64,000 nucleotides of DNA from Phycisphaerales bacterium AB-hyl4 (GTDB taxonomy: Bacteria; Planctomycetota; Phycisphaerae; Phycisphaerales; Phycisphaeraceae): assembly GCA_041821185.1 (NCBI GenBank), contig JBGUBD010000002.1, positions 1 through 64,000 on the forward strand. The letters are read 5' to 3'. Within the stretch, counting starts at the first letter, position 1, and the number at the start of each line of letters is the position of its first letter. Below, piece by piece: positions 25,298 to 34,159 of the stretch. The position numbers and the translations under genes were made by a program. The notes beneath the pieces were generated by a model that had not been told where the DNA came from, did no database searches, and worked only from the letters and a program-made list of their open reading frames with translations.

Positions 25298-26350
25298 TTA
25301 TTGGCCTTCATGCATGTCCCACTGATCCATGTGCTGTGCCGCGTCGCCCATCATCCAGGTGAAAATCATGTGCGTCAGGACCGGAGCAAGCGGGCCGATT
25401 CCTTCGAGGAACTCATTGCCGAGCGTCAACTCAAGCGCGTCGTCGTCCTGCTCCATCGCCAGCGACTGGAACAACCGCTGCACGGCATCGGGGCCCGGTG
25501 CGCCCTCGACCCGACCCACTTCACCCATGAACATTCCCTCGGCCATCATCAGCAATCCCTGCCAGGCACCGTTGAACTCGGCGGCGGCGGCGGCGCTGTT
25601 AAAGTGCAGGCGATTCTGTAGCCGGGGCTGGTCACCCAGTTCCAACGCCATCCAGCCGGTCTCCAGATTGCCGAGCATGTCCACCATGCCCGCCATCATC
25701 GGATCGCCCGCTGCCTCATCCAACATTCCCTGCTTGGCACGGTCCGTCAGCCGCAGCGCGATACGGATCGGCGCGTCGCCGGCCGAGTTGAGCAGCTCAC
25801 GAAACGCTTCGGCGTATTCTTCGTCACCGTCGCGCATCTCGACACTGTCCTCTTCGACGATGCGCATCCAATTGCCTTCATAAGGCTCGACGCGCGTTTC
25901 CGCCGCAGCCTCGGGCATGCCATTTTCTTCGTTGAACGCGTTGATCTGTTCCTGAACCGATTCCGGCGTCGTCCCCTCGGCGGTGTAAAGCAGCCCCATC
26001 ATGTTGCCGCCTTCCATCCCGGCTGTATCGACGACGAACAACATGCCGTGCACCCCCGCGTCGCGCATGCGTTCAAAGCCGCTGCCCGTGGCTTCCGCGT
26101 CGGCCAACATGTCATCCAAAAGCATGTCGCGCGTCTCGGCCATTTCCGCCGGCATGGCGTCGGCAATCGCCTGCACGCTCGCGCGTATCGCGTCCGTGTT
26201 CAGCGATGAAAAATCCAGCCAGACAACGACAGGCACTTCATCATTGATCGCCTGCGCCGGCAAAGGCACTTCCGCCCCACGCGCCGGCCCCGCGATTGCG
26301 AGCATCAGCGCCACCATCATCCCCGCCGTCACCTGTTGAATGCGTCCCAT
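25298..26350 (-). CDS. Secreted Met-rich acidic protein of unknown function
   Basis: A 350-residue protein with a signal peptide (MGRIQQVTAG, then a hydrophobic stretch ending near PARGA). About 32 residues are Met (roughly 9%), and the chain is acidic. No catalytic motif was recognised. The overall pattern (repeated alpha/beta segments such as VPVVVWLDFSSLNTDAI and GMLFVVDTAG) resembles exported planctomycete proteins that are annotated only as hypothetical. The Met content could suit metal binding or redox buffering, but nothing proves that. It is a single-gene unit with its own terminator. Confidence 0.75.
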   Translation of the reverse strand: MGRIQQVTAGMMVALMLAIAGPARGAEVPLPAQAINDEVPVVVWLDFSSLNTDAIRASVQAIADAMPAEMAETRDMLLDDMLADAEATGSGFERMRDAGVHGMLFVVDTAGMEGGNMMGLLYTAEGTTPESVQEQINAFNEENGMPEAAAETRVEPYEGNWMRIVEEDSVEMRDGDEEYAEAFRELLNSAGDAPIRIALRLTDRAKQGMLDEAAGDPMMAGMVDMLGNLETGWMALELGDQPRLQNRLHFNSAAAAAEFNGAWQGLLMMAEGMFMGEVGRVEGAPGPDAVQRLFQSLAMEQDDDALELTLGNEFLEGIGPLAPVLTHMIFTWMMGDAAQHMDQWDMHEGQ

Positions 26351-26500
26351 ACCAAAGCTCCATGAAGGTGGTAGTAATCGATCACGCCCCTCGTGCGTGC
26401 CCCCGCGAGATTGACTTCGCGCAGCGGGACCTTTTCCCTCGAACCAATTTTCAACGCGGCCTGACCAAGTCGCGTCCCCCGACGCCGGATTCTATGCCAA

Positions 26501-27934
26501 CTACGACCGGCGTGTCCGCAAGCGCGAGCCAAGCGTCCGACGCGGCTTGTTCTTGGGCACTTTTCCGCCTGGGAACATCGCTGCCAGTTCCGATTCACTC
26601 AACCCTTCGGTGTCCGGCGTCGACGCCCGCGCCGCCTGCCGTGCCGCCATGTCTACCGGCTCTGCAAACTTCGCATTTCGCTCCCGCTCCGTCACCACGT
26701 CACGCGGCACGGGGCCAGGCTTGAAGTCGGGATAGTCGAGCTTTTCGATCAACGCCCCCGAGTGCTTCTCCACATCGGTCAGCCGTTGCCCTTCCTCCGG
26801 CGTCACAAACGACCAGGCCACACCCTTCCGCCCGGCCCGGGCCGTGCGACCGATGCGGTGAATGTAAATCTCCGGGTCTTCCGGCAGGTCGTAGTTAATC
26901 ACGTGCGTGATGTGATCCACGTCCAGCCCGCGGGCCGCGAGGTCCGACGCGATCAGCACGTCGACATTGCCCTCACGCAGCGACTCCATCACGCGAACGC
27001 GCTTGCGCTGATGCAGGTCGCCGTGAATCTCACGCGCGTTCACACCCTTGTCGCGAAGGTACTGCGTGATCTTGTGCACCGTCGCCTTCGTTCGGCAGAA
27101 CACGACGACCGCTTCGGGTTCTTCGCGACGCAACACATGCAGCAGCAGTGTCCGCTTGTCCCATGGCTCGACGGCGAAATACTTCTGGTCCACCAACGAC
27201 ACGGTCAGCGAGCCGGACACCGTCGTGATGCGCTGAGCATCGGCGGCCATGAACTTACGGCCGAGGCGCTCGATCTCTTCGCTGATCGTCGCGGAAACGA
27301 ACATGGTCTGGTGATCGCGCTTGATCTGGCCGAGGATCTTGCGGATGTCATCACGGAAGCCGATGTCGAGCATGCGGTCGACTTCGTCGAGCACCGCGAA
27401 GCGAATGTTGTCGAACTTCAACTCGCCCCGGCCGTGCAGGTCCATCACGCGGCCGGGCGTGCCGACGATGATGTGAGCACCGCCCTGCAAGCCTTTTTGC
27501 TGATGTCGCATCGACTCGCCGCCCACGATACAGACGGTCCTGATGTTGGTGAACTGGCCCAGCTCGTCCAACTCCGCCGCCACCTGCGCCGCGAGCTCGC
27601 GCGTCGGCGTGAGGATGAGGGCCTGGCCCGGCACGTCGGGGTCGGCCTTCTGAAAGATCGGCAGGCCGAAGGCGGCGGTCTTGCCCGTGCCGGTGCGTGC
27701 CTGGCCGATGACGTCGTGGCCGTCGAGGACGACGGGGATGAGCTTGGCCTGGATGGTGGTGGGCTTGGTGAAGCCGGCGGTTTCGATGCCCTTGAGCACG
27801 TCGCCGCGGATGCCGAGGTCGTGGAACGAGAGCTTTTCGTCGAACAGGTCATTCGGCGCGGCGGGCGCGTCGGTCGCTGTCGCGTTTTCGGTGGGGGTAT
27901 CGGTTTCGGTGCTGGGTTTGGTGTCTTCGGTCAT
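26501..27934 (-). CDS. DEAD-box ATP-dependent RNA helicase
   Basis: A 477-residue helicase. Motifs in order: Q-motif region GFTKPTTIQ, Walker A ARTGTGKT at residues 79-86, PTRELA at 110-115, TPGR at 159-162, motif II DEVD at 183-186 in place of the usual DEAD, SAT at 214-216, then ASDLAARGLDVDHITHVINYD and HRIGRTARAG in the second RecA domain. The N-terminal 30 residues are Thr/Ala/Glu-rich, and the C terminus is short and basic (PRRTLGSRLRTRRS). Such RhlE/CsdA-type proteins act in ribosome assembly, RNA decay or cold growth; which one cannot be told. Confidence 0.95.
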   Translation of the reverse strand: MTEDTKPSTETDTPTENATATDAPAAPNDLFDEKLSFHDLGIRGDVLKGIETAGFTKPTTIQAKLIPVVLDGHDVIGQARTGTGKTAAFGLPIFQKADPDVPGQALILTPTRELAAQVAAELDELGQFTNIRTVCIVGGESMRHQQKGLQGGAHIIVGTPGRVMDLHGRGELKFDNIRFAVLDEVDRMLDIGFRDDIRKILGQIKRDHQTMFVSATISEEIERLGRKFMAADAQRITTVSGSLTVSLVDQKYFAVEPWDKRTLLLHVLRREEPEAVVVFCRTKATVHKITQYLRDKGVNAREIHGDLHQRKRVRVMESLREGNVDVLIASDLAARGLDVDHITHVINYDLPEDPEIYIHRIGRTARAGRKGVAWSFVTPEEGQRLTDVEKHSGALIEKLDYPDFKPGPVPRDVVTERERNAKFAEPVDMAARQAARASTPDTEGLSESELAAMFPGGKVPKNKPRRTLGSRLRTRRS

Positions 27935-28313
27935 GGGGTTGGATTGCTCGTGCTTGGCGGACGGCGGTAGCCGGCTGCGGGTATGGGTTCAACGCCCACA
28001 TCCGCCGGCAATGGCGGTGTGGAAAACTGCGCGAAGCCCGGCAATCGAGCCGATGACGAATAAGGACAGACGAAGCGGTGCGTGAATGGCAATGAGGGCT
28101 GTCAGAGCGGTGCGTTGCCTGGCGAAACCTTGCGGTCACAGCCGGTCAACACGGCTCATCGGCGAGAGCACTGATCGCGATCCACCACACCGATCGCCTG
28201 TCGTGGTCCTCTTGGCTCGAAGGCGGGCCCCTCGCGGGACGGTTGATTCAGCCTGGGTGGCCATATTGGCGCGACAGCCCGGCTGAGCAGTTGATTTTAG
28301 GAGCAGTCCAAAC
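27935..28313. other. 379-base divergent intergenic region between helicase and alr
   Basis: No coding sequence is supported. It would hold the promoters of both divergent genes. I see no strong -35/-10 pair. A purine-rich TAGGAG about 11 bases before the alr start is a likely ribosome binding site. Confidence 0.5.
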
Positions 28314-29585
28314 GTGATACAACTACGTGACCAACCGATGACCCGCATGACCACGCGCAACCCGACCGCCGGCACGCAGCCGCTGAGCCGACTTGAGATC
28401 GACCTCGGCCGACTGGAGGCGAACCTGCACGCCCTCCGCCAAGCCGTCGCGGGCCCCGGCGACCGGGGGCAGCCGGCTGTGAAAATCTGTGCCGCGATGA
28501 AGAAGAACGGCTACGGACTCGGGGCCGTGCCGTTGGCGGCCCGGCTGGTCAAGGCTGGCTGCGACATGCTCGCCGTCTACAGCCCCGAAGAGGCGGAGCA
28601 ACTCATCCGCCAGGCCGTCGCCGCTCCGCTGCTGTTGCTCATGCCCGTTCGTAAGCTCACCCGGACCGACCTGCTCTACCGTCACGCCATGGCGGGCAAG
28701 CTGCATTTGACCGTGCACGATCTCGATCAGCTTGACGCGATCAACCAGATCGGTCGAACGTTCAGCATGCGCATGCCCGTGCACCTTTACCTCGACACAG
28801 GCATGAGCCGATCCGGACTCAGCGAGGCCGACCTCCGCACCCTCGCCGACCGCCTTCAGGCCACCACCCATATCCAGATTGCCGGCCTTTATACGCACCT
28901 GGCATCTGCCGACGTGGACGTCGACTTCACGCGCGAGCAGTTCGCACGCTTCCAGCAGTCGGCCAACGGCTTCGATCCTGCAACCGTCGGCCACGCCATC
29001 CGCCACGCCGCCAACACCTTCGCCACCCTTCGCGACCGCGACTTCCACCTCGACATGGTCCGCACCGGCCTGGGCCTTTTCGGCTACGGCCCCGACCTGC
29101 TCCAAGGCGAACCACGCCTGGCAGACATGCCACAACTTCAACCCATCGTGCGATGGGTCAGCCGGGTCATCCACGTTCAGCAATATCCCGCAGGCGCTAC
29201 CGTCGGTTATGGTGCAACGCACCGACTGCACCGCGAGAGCACGCTCGGCGTCATCCCCGTCGGCTACGGCGACGGCTACCCACTTGCGCTGAGCAATCGC
29301 GGCGTCGTCCGCCTTCGTCTGCAAAGCGGCGACACCGTCGGCGACTGGCTCGACGTGCCCGTGGTCGGCCGGGTCAATATGGACCAGATCGTCGTCGACC
29401 TCACCGCCGCCGGCCGCCAGATGGACGCGCACGCCGACGCGTTCATGCACGCCGAGGCTGAGTTAATCAGCGACGAGCCCGCCGCGCCAAACGCCTTGCC
29501 CCGCCTGGCCGAGCTTGCCGGGTCACACTGCTACGAAATGCTGTGTCGGCTTGGCACATCGCTGCCGCGCGTGTATCGGCAATAG
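28314..29585 (+). CDS. alr: Alanine racemase
   Basis: A 423-residue PLP enzyme making D-alanine for peptidoglycan. The N-terminal TIM barrel begins RLEIDLGRLEANLHALR, and the PLP lysine is in ICAAMKKNGYGLGAVPLA. VHLYLDTGMSRSGLS and the C-terminal GVIPVGYGDGYP and VVGRVNMDQIVVDLT follow, with the catalytic Tyr in TVGYGATHRL. GTG 28314 is the first start, preceded by TAGGAG; ATG 28338 is an alternative. The C terminus carries a 40-residue insertion (around MDAHADAFMHAEAE) not usual in the family. A D-Ala-dependent wall agrees with mrdA-rodA at 47 kb. Confidence 0.92.
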   Translation: MIQLRDQPMTRMTTRNPTAGTQPLSRLEIDLGRLEANLHALRQAVAGPGDRGQPAVKICAAMKKNGYGLGAVPLAARLVKAGCDMLAVYSPEEAEQLIRQAVAAPLLLLMPVRKLTRTDLLYRHAMAGKLHLTVHDLDQLDAINQIGRTFSMRMPVHLYLDTGMSRSGLSEADLRTLADRLQATTHIQIAGLYTHLASADVDVDFTREQFARFQQSANGFDPATVGHAIRHAANTFATLRDRDFHLDMVRTGLGLFGYGPDLLQGEPRLADMPQLQPIVRWVSRVIHVQQYPAGATVGYGATHRLHRESTLGVIPVGYGDGYPLALSNRGVVRLRLQSGDTVGDWLDVPVVGRVNMDQIVVDLTAAGRQMDAHADAFMHAEAELISDEPAAPNALPRLAELAGSHCYEMLCRLGTSLPRVYRQ

Positions 29586-29614
29586 GCTCCTGCTACGCTT
29601 GGACGGGGAATGTG

Positions 29615-30619
29615 CTACGGCGCAGGCGTATCCGCCAGGCTATGTTGGCGGGCACGGCGGGACCGCCAGGCGGCGGTAAGGGCGATGCGCAACTTTTCAA
29701 AACCGCTGAGCCGAACGCGTTCGCTGAGCACGCGGCGGGGGTTTTGCGCGATGCGTTCGAGCAGGCCTTCGTAGATGCGGCACATGGCCCAACTCGTCGG
29801 CTGACAGTCCGGGGCGATGTGGCGTTCGAGTGTGGCGGCCATCTCGTAATAGCTTTGGGCACGTTCGATCTGGTAGGTCATCAGGCGATCGAAGTGGACG
29901 TCGGCGACGCCTGCGAGCAGGGCGTCGGGGCTGTAGCCGAAGCGTTCGAGTTCGTCGGCGGGCAGGTAGATGCGGCCGCGGCTGGCGTCTTCAGCGAGGT
30001 CGCGGAGGATGTTGGTCAGTTGAAAGGCGATGCCGCGATACTCCGCCAGCTTCATGGTCTGCGGCTGGTGGTCGTGGCCCCAGACGGCGAGGCAGACGAA
30101 GCCGACGACGGAGGCGACTTTGTAGCAGTATTGATAGAGGTCATCGAAGGTGGCGTAGCGGTTTTGCGTGGCGTCGCAGCGCTGGCCGTCGAGCATGGCG
30201 TGCAGGTGGGCGGGGTCGATGGGGTAGTGGTGGATGACGTGGTGAAAGGCGGGCCAGACGGGGCCGGGCGGCAGGGGGGCGCCGGGCTCGGCGTTGATGA
30301 CCTGCTGCATCGTGCGGCGGTGGGTTTCGATGTGGTCGAGGGTGGATCCGGAACTGCGCTGCGCTTCGCTCCGGCTTGGGGAGGCGGCGGGGGGACAGCC
30401 GGGTGCGTCGTCGGCGAGGTCGTCGCAGGCACGCATGAAGGCGTACATGGCGTACATGGCGGAGCGTTTGGGCTCGGGCGTGAGTTTGAGGCCGTGGTAA
30501 AAGTTGCGGCCATGCTCGCGGGTGACGCGGTGGCAGTGCTCGAACGACTGACGCACCGGCTCGGGCAGCGAGTCGATCGGCGGCGGCGCGGGTTGAGGTT
30601 GGTTGTGGCCGACGGTCAT
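29615..30619 (-). CDS. hpnD: Presqualene diphosphate synthase (HpnD-like)
   Basis: A 334-residue trans-isoprenyl diphosphate synthase. The first Asp-rich motif is DDLADD (residues 66-71) and the second is in QLTNILRDLAEDASRGRIYLP. HpnD joins two farnesyl diphosphates into presqualene diphosphate on the way to squalene and hopanoids. It lies 16 bases after hpnC on the same strand. Between the first motif and the next helix is a low-complexity stretch (PPAASPSRSEAQRSSG) encoded by a REP-like palindrome. A phytoene synthase role is the alternative, but the pairing with hpnC argues for squalene. Confidence 0.85.
   Translation of the reverse strand: MTVGHNQPQPAPPPIDSLPEPVRQSFEHCHRVTREHGRNFYHGLKLTPEPKRSAMYAMYAFMRACDDLADDAPGCPPAASPSRSEAQRSSGSTLDHIETHRRTMQQVINAEPGAPLPPGPVWPAFHHVIHHYPIDPAHLHAMLDGQRCDATQNRYATFDDLYQYCYKVASVVGFVCLAVWGHDHQPQTMKLAEYRGIAFQLTNILRDLAEDASRGRIYLPADELERFGYSPDALLAGVADVHFDRLMTYQIERAQSYYEMAATLERHIAPDCQPTSWAMCRIYEGLLERIAQNPRRVLSERVRLSGFEKLRIALTAAWRSRRARQHSLADTPAP
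30347..30376. repeat. REP-like GC palindrome inside hpnD
   Basis: TCCGGAACTGCGCTGCG and CGCTTCGCTCCGG words, like those in the intergenic repeats at 39916 and 49515, occur in frame and code the low-complexity loop of HpnD. Confidence 0.4.
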
Positions 30620-30635
30620 ATCGCGGCGGAATCCT

Positions 30636-31712
30636 TCATGCGGATGAGGTCGAACTGCCGCCTGTTGTCGCGTCGTGGTCGGGGGAAGTCAAACGGCCGG
30701 CGGTGTTGAACGTCAGCAGTTTGCCGATGAGGGCACGGCTGATCAGCCCGGTCTTGGCAAGTTTGCCCAGCTTCGGGCGACGGCGGGCGGTTTCGTAGTC
30801 GGCCCGTTCGATCATGCGAAGCACGCGCTCGCCGCCGAGGGTGAACAGCTTGATGTCGACCCGCACGTCGGGCTCGATCATCGGCCACAACGATCGGCCG
30901 TGCTCGAACATCGGCCAGGTTCGGCTGACCAACTCGCGCAGCGTCGCGCGGTAGGCGGGCAACTGCGCGCGCAGGCCGACCGTGGGGCCGGCGTTGCTAC
31001 AACTCGGGCAGGCTTGCCGATCGGTTTCGCGGTCGGCGTCGAGCTTGACCGCTTTGACCAGCAGCTCAATGTTGAGCTGGTGTTTGTTGGCGACGTCGGC
31101 GGGAATGTAGACGCGGCCGCGTTCGAGGATGTCGCGGCGGACGTCCTGCCAGAAGTTGGCCAATTGAAGGGCGGTGCAGGTGGCGTCGCTGAGGCGTTGG
31201 CGTTGCTCGTCGCGATGGTTGCAGAGGTAGAGCACGAGTCGGCCGACGGGGTTGGCGGAGCGGGTGCAGTAGTCGAGCAGTTGCTCCCAGGTTTTGTAGC
31301 GGGTGACGGTCTGGTCCTGTATGAACGCGTCGATGAGGTCGTCGAACGGTTTGCGCGGAATGTCGAAGCGGTCGATGGTTGGCTTGAGGGCGACGTAGAC
31401 CGGGTGGCGAGGTTCGCCGGCGTAGCAGCGGTCGAGTTCGTCGCGCCACCAGTCGAGCAGCTCGCGGCTGCGCTGCGGGTCGCCGGTTTCGTCGCCGAGG
31501 TCGTCGGCCCATCGGCAGAAGGCGTAGATGTGTGTGAAGTGTTCGCGCAGGCGCTTGGGCAGCAGCCAGGAGACGACGGTGAAGTTTTCGTACTGGGCGC
31601 GGGTGAGCTGCGCGGTGTAGGCGGTGGCCTGCTCGTAGTTGAGCGGTTCGCAGTGGTCGGGGCCATAAGTGTCGAGATGGTCGAGAACGAGGGACGGCAT
31701 GGGTGACGCCAT
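30636..31712 (-). CDS. hpnC: Hydroxysqualene synthase-like protein (HpnC)
   Basis: About 358 residues. The first Asp-rich motif is ADDLGDE at residues 69-75, and the second region is QLANFWQDVRRD at 183-194 followed by RGRVYIP. In the three-step route, HpnC turns presqualene diphosphate into hydroxysqualene, which HpnE then reduces. An unusual insertion with a CPSC pair (C235, C238) follows the second motif. ATG 31712 is used; ATG 31700 is also possible. Upstream in-frame sequence is a word-repeat hairpin and not coding. It precedes hpnD; hpnE is not visible here. Confidence 0.85.
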   Translation of the reverse strand: MASPMPSLVLDHLDTYGPDHCEPLNYEQATAYTAQLTRAQYENFTVVSWLLPKRLREHFTHIYAFCRWADDLGDETGDPQRSRELLDWWRDELDRCYAGEPRHPVYVALKPTIDRFDIPRKPFDDLIDAFIQDQTVTRYKTWEQLLDYCTRSANPVGRLVLYLCNHRDEQRQRLSDATCTALQLANFWQDVRRDILERGRVYIPADVANKHQLNIELLVKAVKLDADRETDRQACPSCSNAGPTVGLRAQLPAYRATLRELVSRTWPMFEHGRSLWPMIEPDVRVDIKLFTLGGERVLRMIERADYETARRRPKLGKLAKTGLISRALIGKLLTFNTAGRLTSPDHDATTGGSSTSSA

Positions 31713-31825
31713 GATAGCAGGGGGGCAGAGAAAGGGCTTACGTATTGCGGTTTCTCGTCTCTGGTTTTGGGTTGTCCTAAGCCAAGCCTGAGCGAGTCCG
31801 CGAGCGAAGGGCCGGATCGGGGGAA

Positions 31826-31906
31826 TTTCCAATTGCTGATTGCTAATCGCTGCCAGCATCGGCAATGGTTCCCAAATCAGCAATCAGCAATTAGAAACCA
31901 GCAATC
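31826..31906. repeat. Long hairpin built of ATTGCTGATT words
   Basis: Left arm: CCAATTGCTGATTGCTAATCG. Right arm: AATCAGCAATCAGCAATTAG, then AACCAGCAATC. The arms pair imperfectly around about 25 bases. The right arm reaches the cinA stop codon. It lies between cinA and hpnC. A TTTCTCG/TCTCTGG half-array precedes it at 31748-31775. Confidence 0.65.
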
Positions 31907-33197
31907 ACTTTGCCCATTGGATGAGGTCCCATGGTTGGTCCATGAGATCGAGGCGGAGCAGTTGCAGGGCAGACTTGGCGGCGCGGTCGCGGACGGCGTC
32001 GCGGTCGCCGGAGAGGGCGAGCAGCAGGGTGCGGGTGTGGAAGGTGTCGGGCTGGCGCTCCTCGCGGCGGGCCATGGCGAGCCAGACAGTGCCGACGGGT
32101 TTGTCGGGCGTACCGCCATCGGGCCCGGCGATGCCGGTGACGGCGAGGCTGACATCGGCAGGGCGGACGTGGCGTAACGCGCCCTCGGCCATGGCGCGGG
32201 CGACGGTTTCGCTGACCGCGCCGTGCGTGTCGAGGTCGTCTTTGGCGACGTCGAGCTGCTCCATTTTCATAAGGTTGGAGTAGGTGACCCAGCCGCCGAC
32301 GTAGGCCATGGAACTGCCGCCGACGTCGGTGAGCATTTTGCTGATGAGTCCGCCGGTGCAGCTTTCGGCGGTGACGAGTCGTTGGCCGCGTTTGGTCAGA
32401 AGTTCGACGACGGCATTGGCGAGGGTTTGGTCTTCGCGGCCGAAGGCGAGTGCGCCGAGCTTTTCGTGGACCTGGGCAAGGGTGTCGTCGAGTTGTTGCT
32501 CGGCTTCGTCGGTGGTGGGGAACTCGGCGCGGAGGCGGATGGAGACGATGCCGTCGGAGACAGTCGTGCCGACCTTAGGGTTTCGCTGACGGTCCATGAG
32601 CGGGCCGAGCATGTCGGCGATGGTGGACTCGCCTGCGCCGAAGGTGTTGAGCTTGGTGGTGAGGATGACGTGGCGTTGGCCGGCGTCGGGGGTGAGGGTG
32701 GGTTCGATCAGGTCGCGGAACATGGCGCGCATTTCGCGGGGCACGCCGGGCATGACGTGGATGGTGGCGTTGCCGAGGGTGGCGGTGATGCCGGGGGCGG
32801 TGCCGTTGTGGTTTTCGATAATGGTCGAGCCGACGGGGTGCAAAGCCTGGACGCGGTTGCGTTCGGGCATCTCGCGGCCGCGCCGGGTGAAGTGGCTTTC
32901 GACGGCTTCGACGCTGGCGGCGTCTTCGACGAGTTGGACGTTCATCGCGTCGGCGAGGGCTTGTCGGGTGAGATCGTCGTCGGTCGGGCCGAGGCCGCCG
33001 GTGATGAGCACCAGTTCGGCGCGGTCGGCGGCGTGACGGATGGCCTCGGCGATGATGTCGCGGTCGTCGGCCAGGGTGTGGTGGTAGCGAACGGGGATGC
33101 CGCGCGTGGCGAGGCGTTCGCCCAGCCAGGCGCTGTTGGTGTCGACGGTCTGGCCGAGGACCAGTTCGTCGCCGATGGAGAGGATGATCGCATGCAT
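31905..33197 (-). CDS. cinA: CinA-family protein (nicotinamide-nucleotide amidase-like)
   Basis: A 430-residue two-domain protein. The N-terminal MoCF-like domain begins AIILSIGDELVLGQTVDTNSAWL and has LITGGLGPTDDDLTRQALA. The C-terminal amidase domain (from about residue 265) has VTAESCTGGLISKMLTDVGGSS and AVTGIAGPDGGTPDKPVGTVW. Family members deamidate NMN or hydrolyse ADP-ribose in NAD recycling; the older name relates to competence in other bacteria. It is divergent from folD and upstream of hpnC. Confidence 0.93.
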   Translation of the reverse strand: MHAIILSIGDELVLGQTVDTNSAWLGERLATRGIPVRYHHTLADDRDIIAEAIRHAADRAELVLITGGLGPTDDDLTRQALADAMNVQLVEDAASVEAVESHFTRRGREMPERNRVQALHPVGSTIIENHNGTAPGITATLGNATIHVMPGVPREMRAMFRDLIEPTLTPDAGQRHVILTTKLNTFGAGESTIADMLGPLMDRQRNPKVGTTVSDGIVSIRLRAEFPTTDEAEQQLDDTLAQVHEKLGALAFGREDQTLANAVVELLTKRGQRLVTAESCTGGLISKMLTDVGGSSMAYVGGWVTYSNLMKMEQLDVAKDDLDTHGAVSETVARAMAEGALRHVRPADVSLAVTGIAGPDGGTPDKPVGTVWLAMARREERQPDTFHTRTLLLALSGDRDAVRDRAAKSALQLLRLDLMDQPWDLIQWAK

Positions 33198-33283
33198 CGG
33201 GAGATTGTAAACACGTTCGCGTCCTCGTACCTGTCACCGTCGCGCGATCGGTCGGCGGTGGAGATACGCGGCCCGCGATGCCC

Positions 33284-33289
33284 TATAAT
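33284..33289 (+). promoter_or_regulatory. -10 box of folD, likely leaderless
   Basis: TATAAT ends six bases before the folD ATG, so transcription would begin at the start codon. The -35 position (GAGATA, 17 bases upstream) is poor. Confidence 0.5.
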
Positions 33290-33295
33290 CCGCCC

Positions 33296-34159
33296 ATGAC
33301 CACAGCTACCCTCATCGACGGCAAGCGCGTTGCGCAGGACGTTCAGCAGCAGACCGCGGCTCGCGTGGAAAAGCTCAAGCAGGCCGTGGGCGTCACGGCC
33401 TGCCTCGCCACCGTACTCGTGGGCGAAGACCCCGCCAGCGCGAAGTACGTCGCCGCCAAGCGACGCCTCTGCGAGAAGCTGGGGCTGGCTTCCGTGTTCG
33501 TCAAGCTCGACGAAACCACCACCACTGAGCAGCTTGTCGACAAGATCAACGAACTCGGCCGGGACGCGAACGTGCACGGCATCCTGCTGCAACACCCCGT
33601 GCCGAAGCAGATCGATGAGCGGGCGGCGTTCGAAGCCATCCCCGCGCAAAAAGATGTCGATGGTGTGACCTTTCACAGCTTCGGCACGATGTTCTACGGC
33701 CTGCCGGGTTACGAATCATGCACGCCCGGCGGGATCATTCGGCTGCTGGATGCGTACGACGTCGACATCCGCGGCAAGCATGCGGTAGTGATCGGCCGAA
33801 GCGCGATCCTCGGCAAGCCGATGGCGGGGTTGTTGCTGAATCGCGATGCGACGGTGACGGTGTGCCACTCGCGAACGGTCGACCTGCCGGAGCTGGTGAA
33901 GCAGGCGGATATCGTGGTGGCGGCGGTGGGCAAGCCGGCGTTCGTGCAGGGGGACTGGATCAAGGATGGGGCGGTGGTAATTGACGCGGGGTTCAACCCC
34001 GGGCCGAAGGGCAACATTGGCGATGTGGATTTCGAGCCGGCCAGCGAGCGTGCGGGGTTGATCACGCCCGTGCCCGGTGGGGTGGGGCCGATGACGCTAG
34101 CGGTGCTGGTGGAGCAGACGTCGATCGCGGCGGCACGGCAGGCGGGCGTGGAAATATGA
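33296..34159 (+). CDS. folD: Bifunctional methylenetetrahydrofolate dehydrogenase/cyclohydrolase
   Basis: A 287-residue one-carbon enzyme converting 5,10-methylene-THF to 10-formyl-THF. The catalytic Tyr and Lys are in KYVAAKRRLCEKLG, the substrate motif is QHPVPKQI with QKDVDG, and the Rossmann segment is VVIGRSAILGKPMAGLLLN. The C terminus has TPVPGGVGPMTLAVLVEQT. ATG 33296 gives the normal N terminus. Its stop overlaps the start of the next gene by four bases (ATGA), so the next gene is coupled. Confidence 0.95.
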   Translation: MTTATLIDGKRVAQDVQQQTAARVEKLKQAVGVTACLATVLVGEDPASAKYVAAKRRLCEKLGLASVFVKLDETTTTEQLVDKINELGRDANVHGILLQHPVPKQIDERAAFEAIPAQKDVDGVTFHSFGTMFYGLPGYESCTPGGIIRLLDAYDVDIRGKHAVVIGRSAILGKPMAGLLLNRDATVTVCHSRTVDLPELVKQADIVVAAVGKPAFVQGDWIKDGAVVIDAGFNPGPKGNIGDVDFEPASERAGLITPVPGGVGPMTLAVLVEQTSIAAARQAGVEI

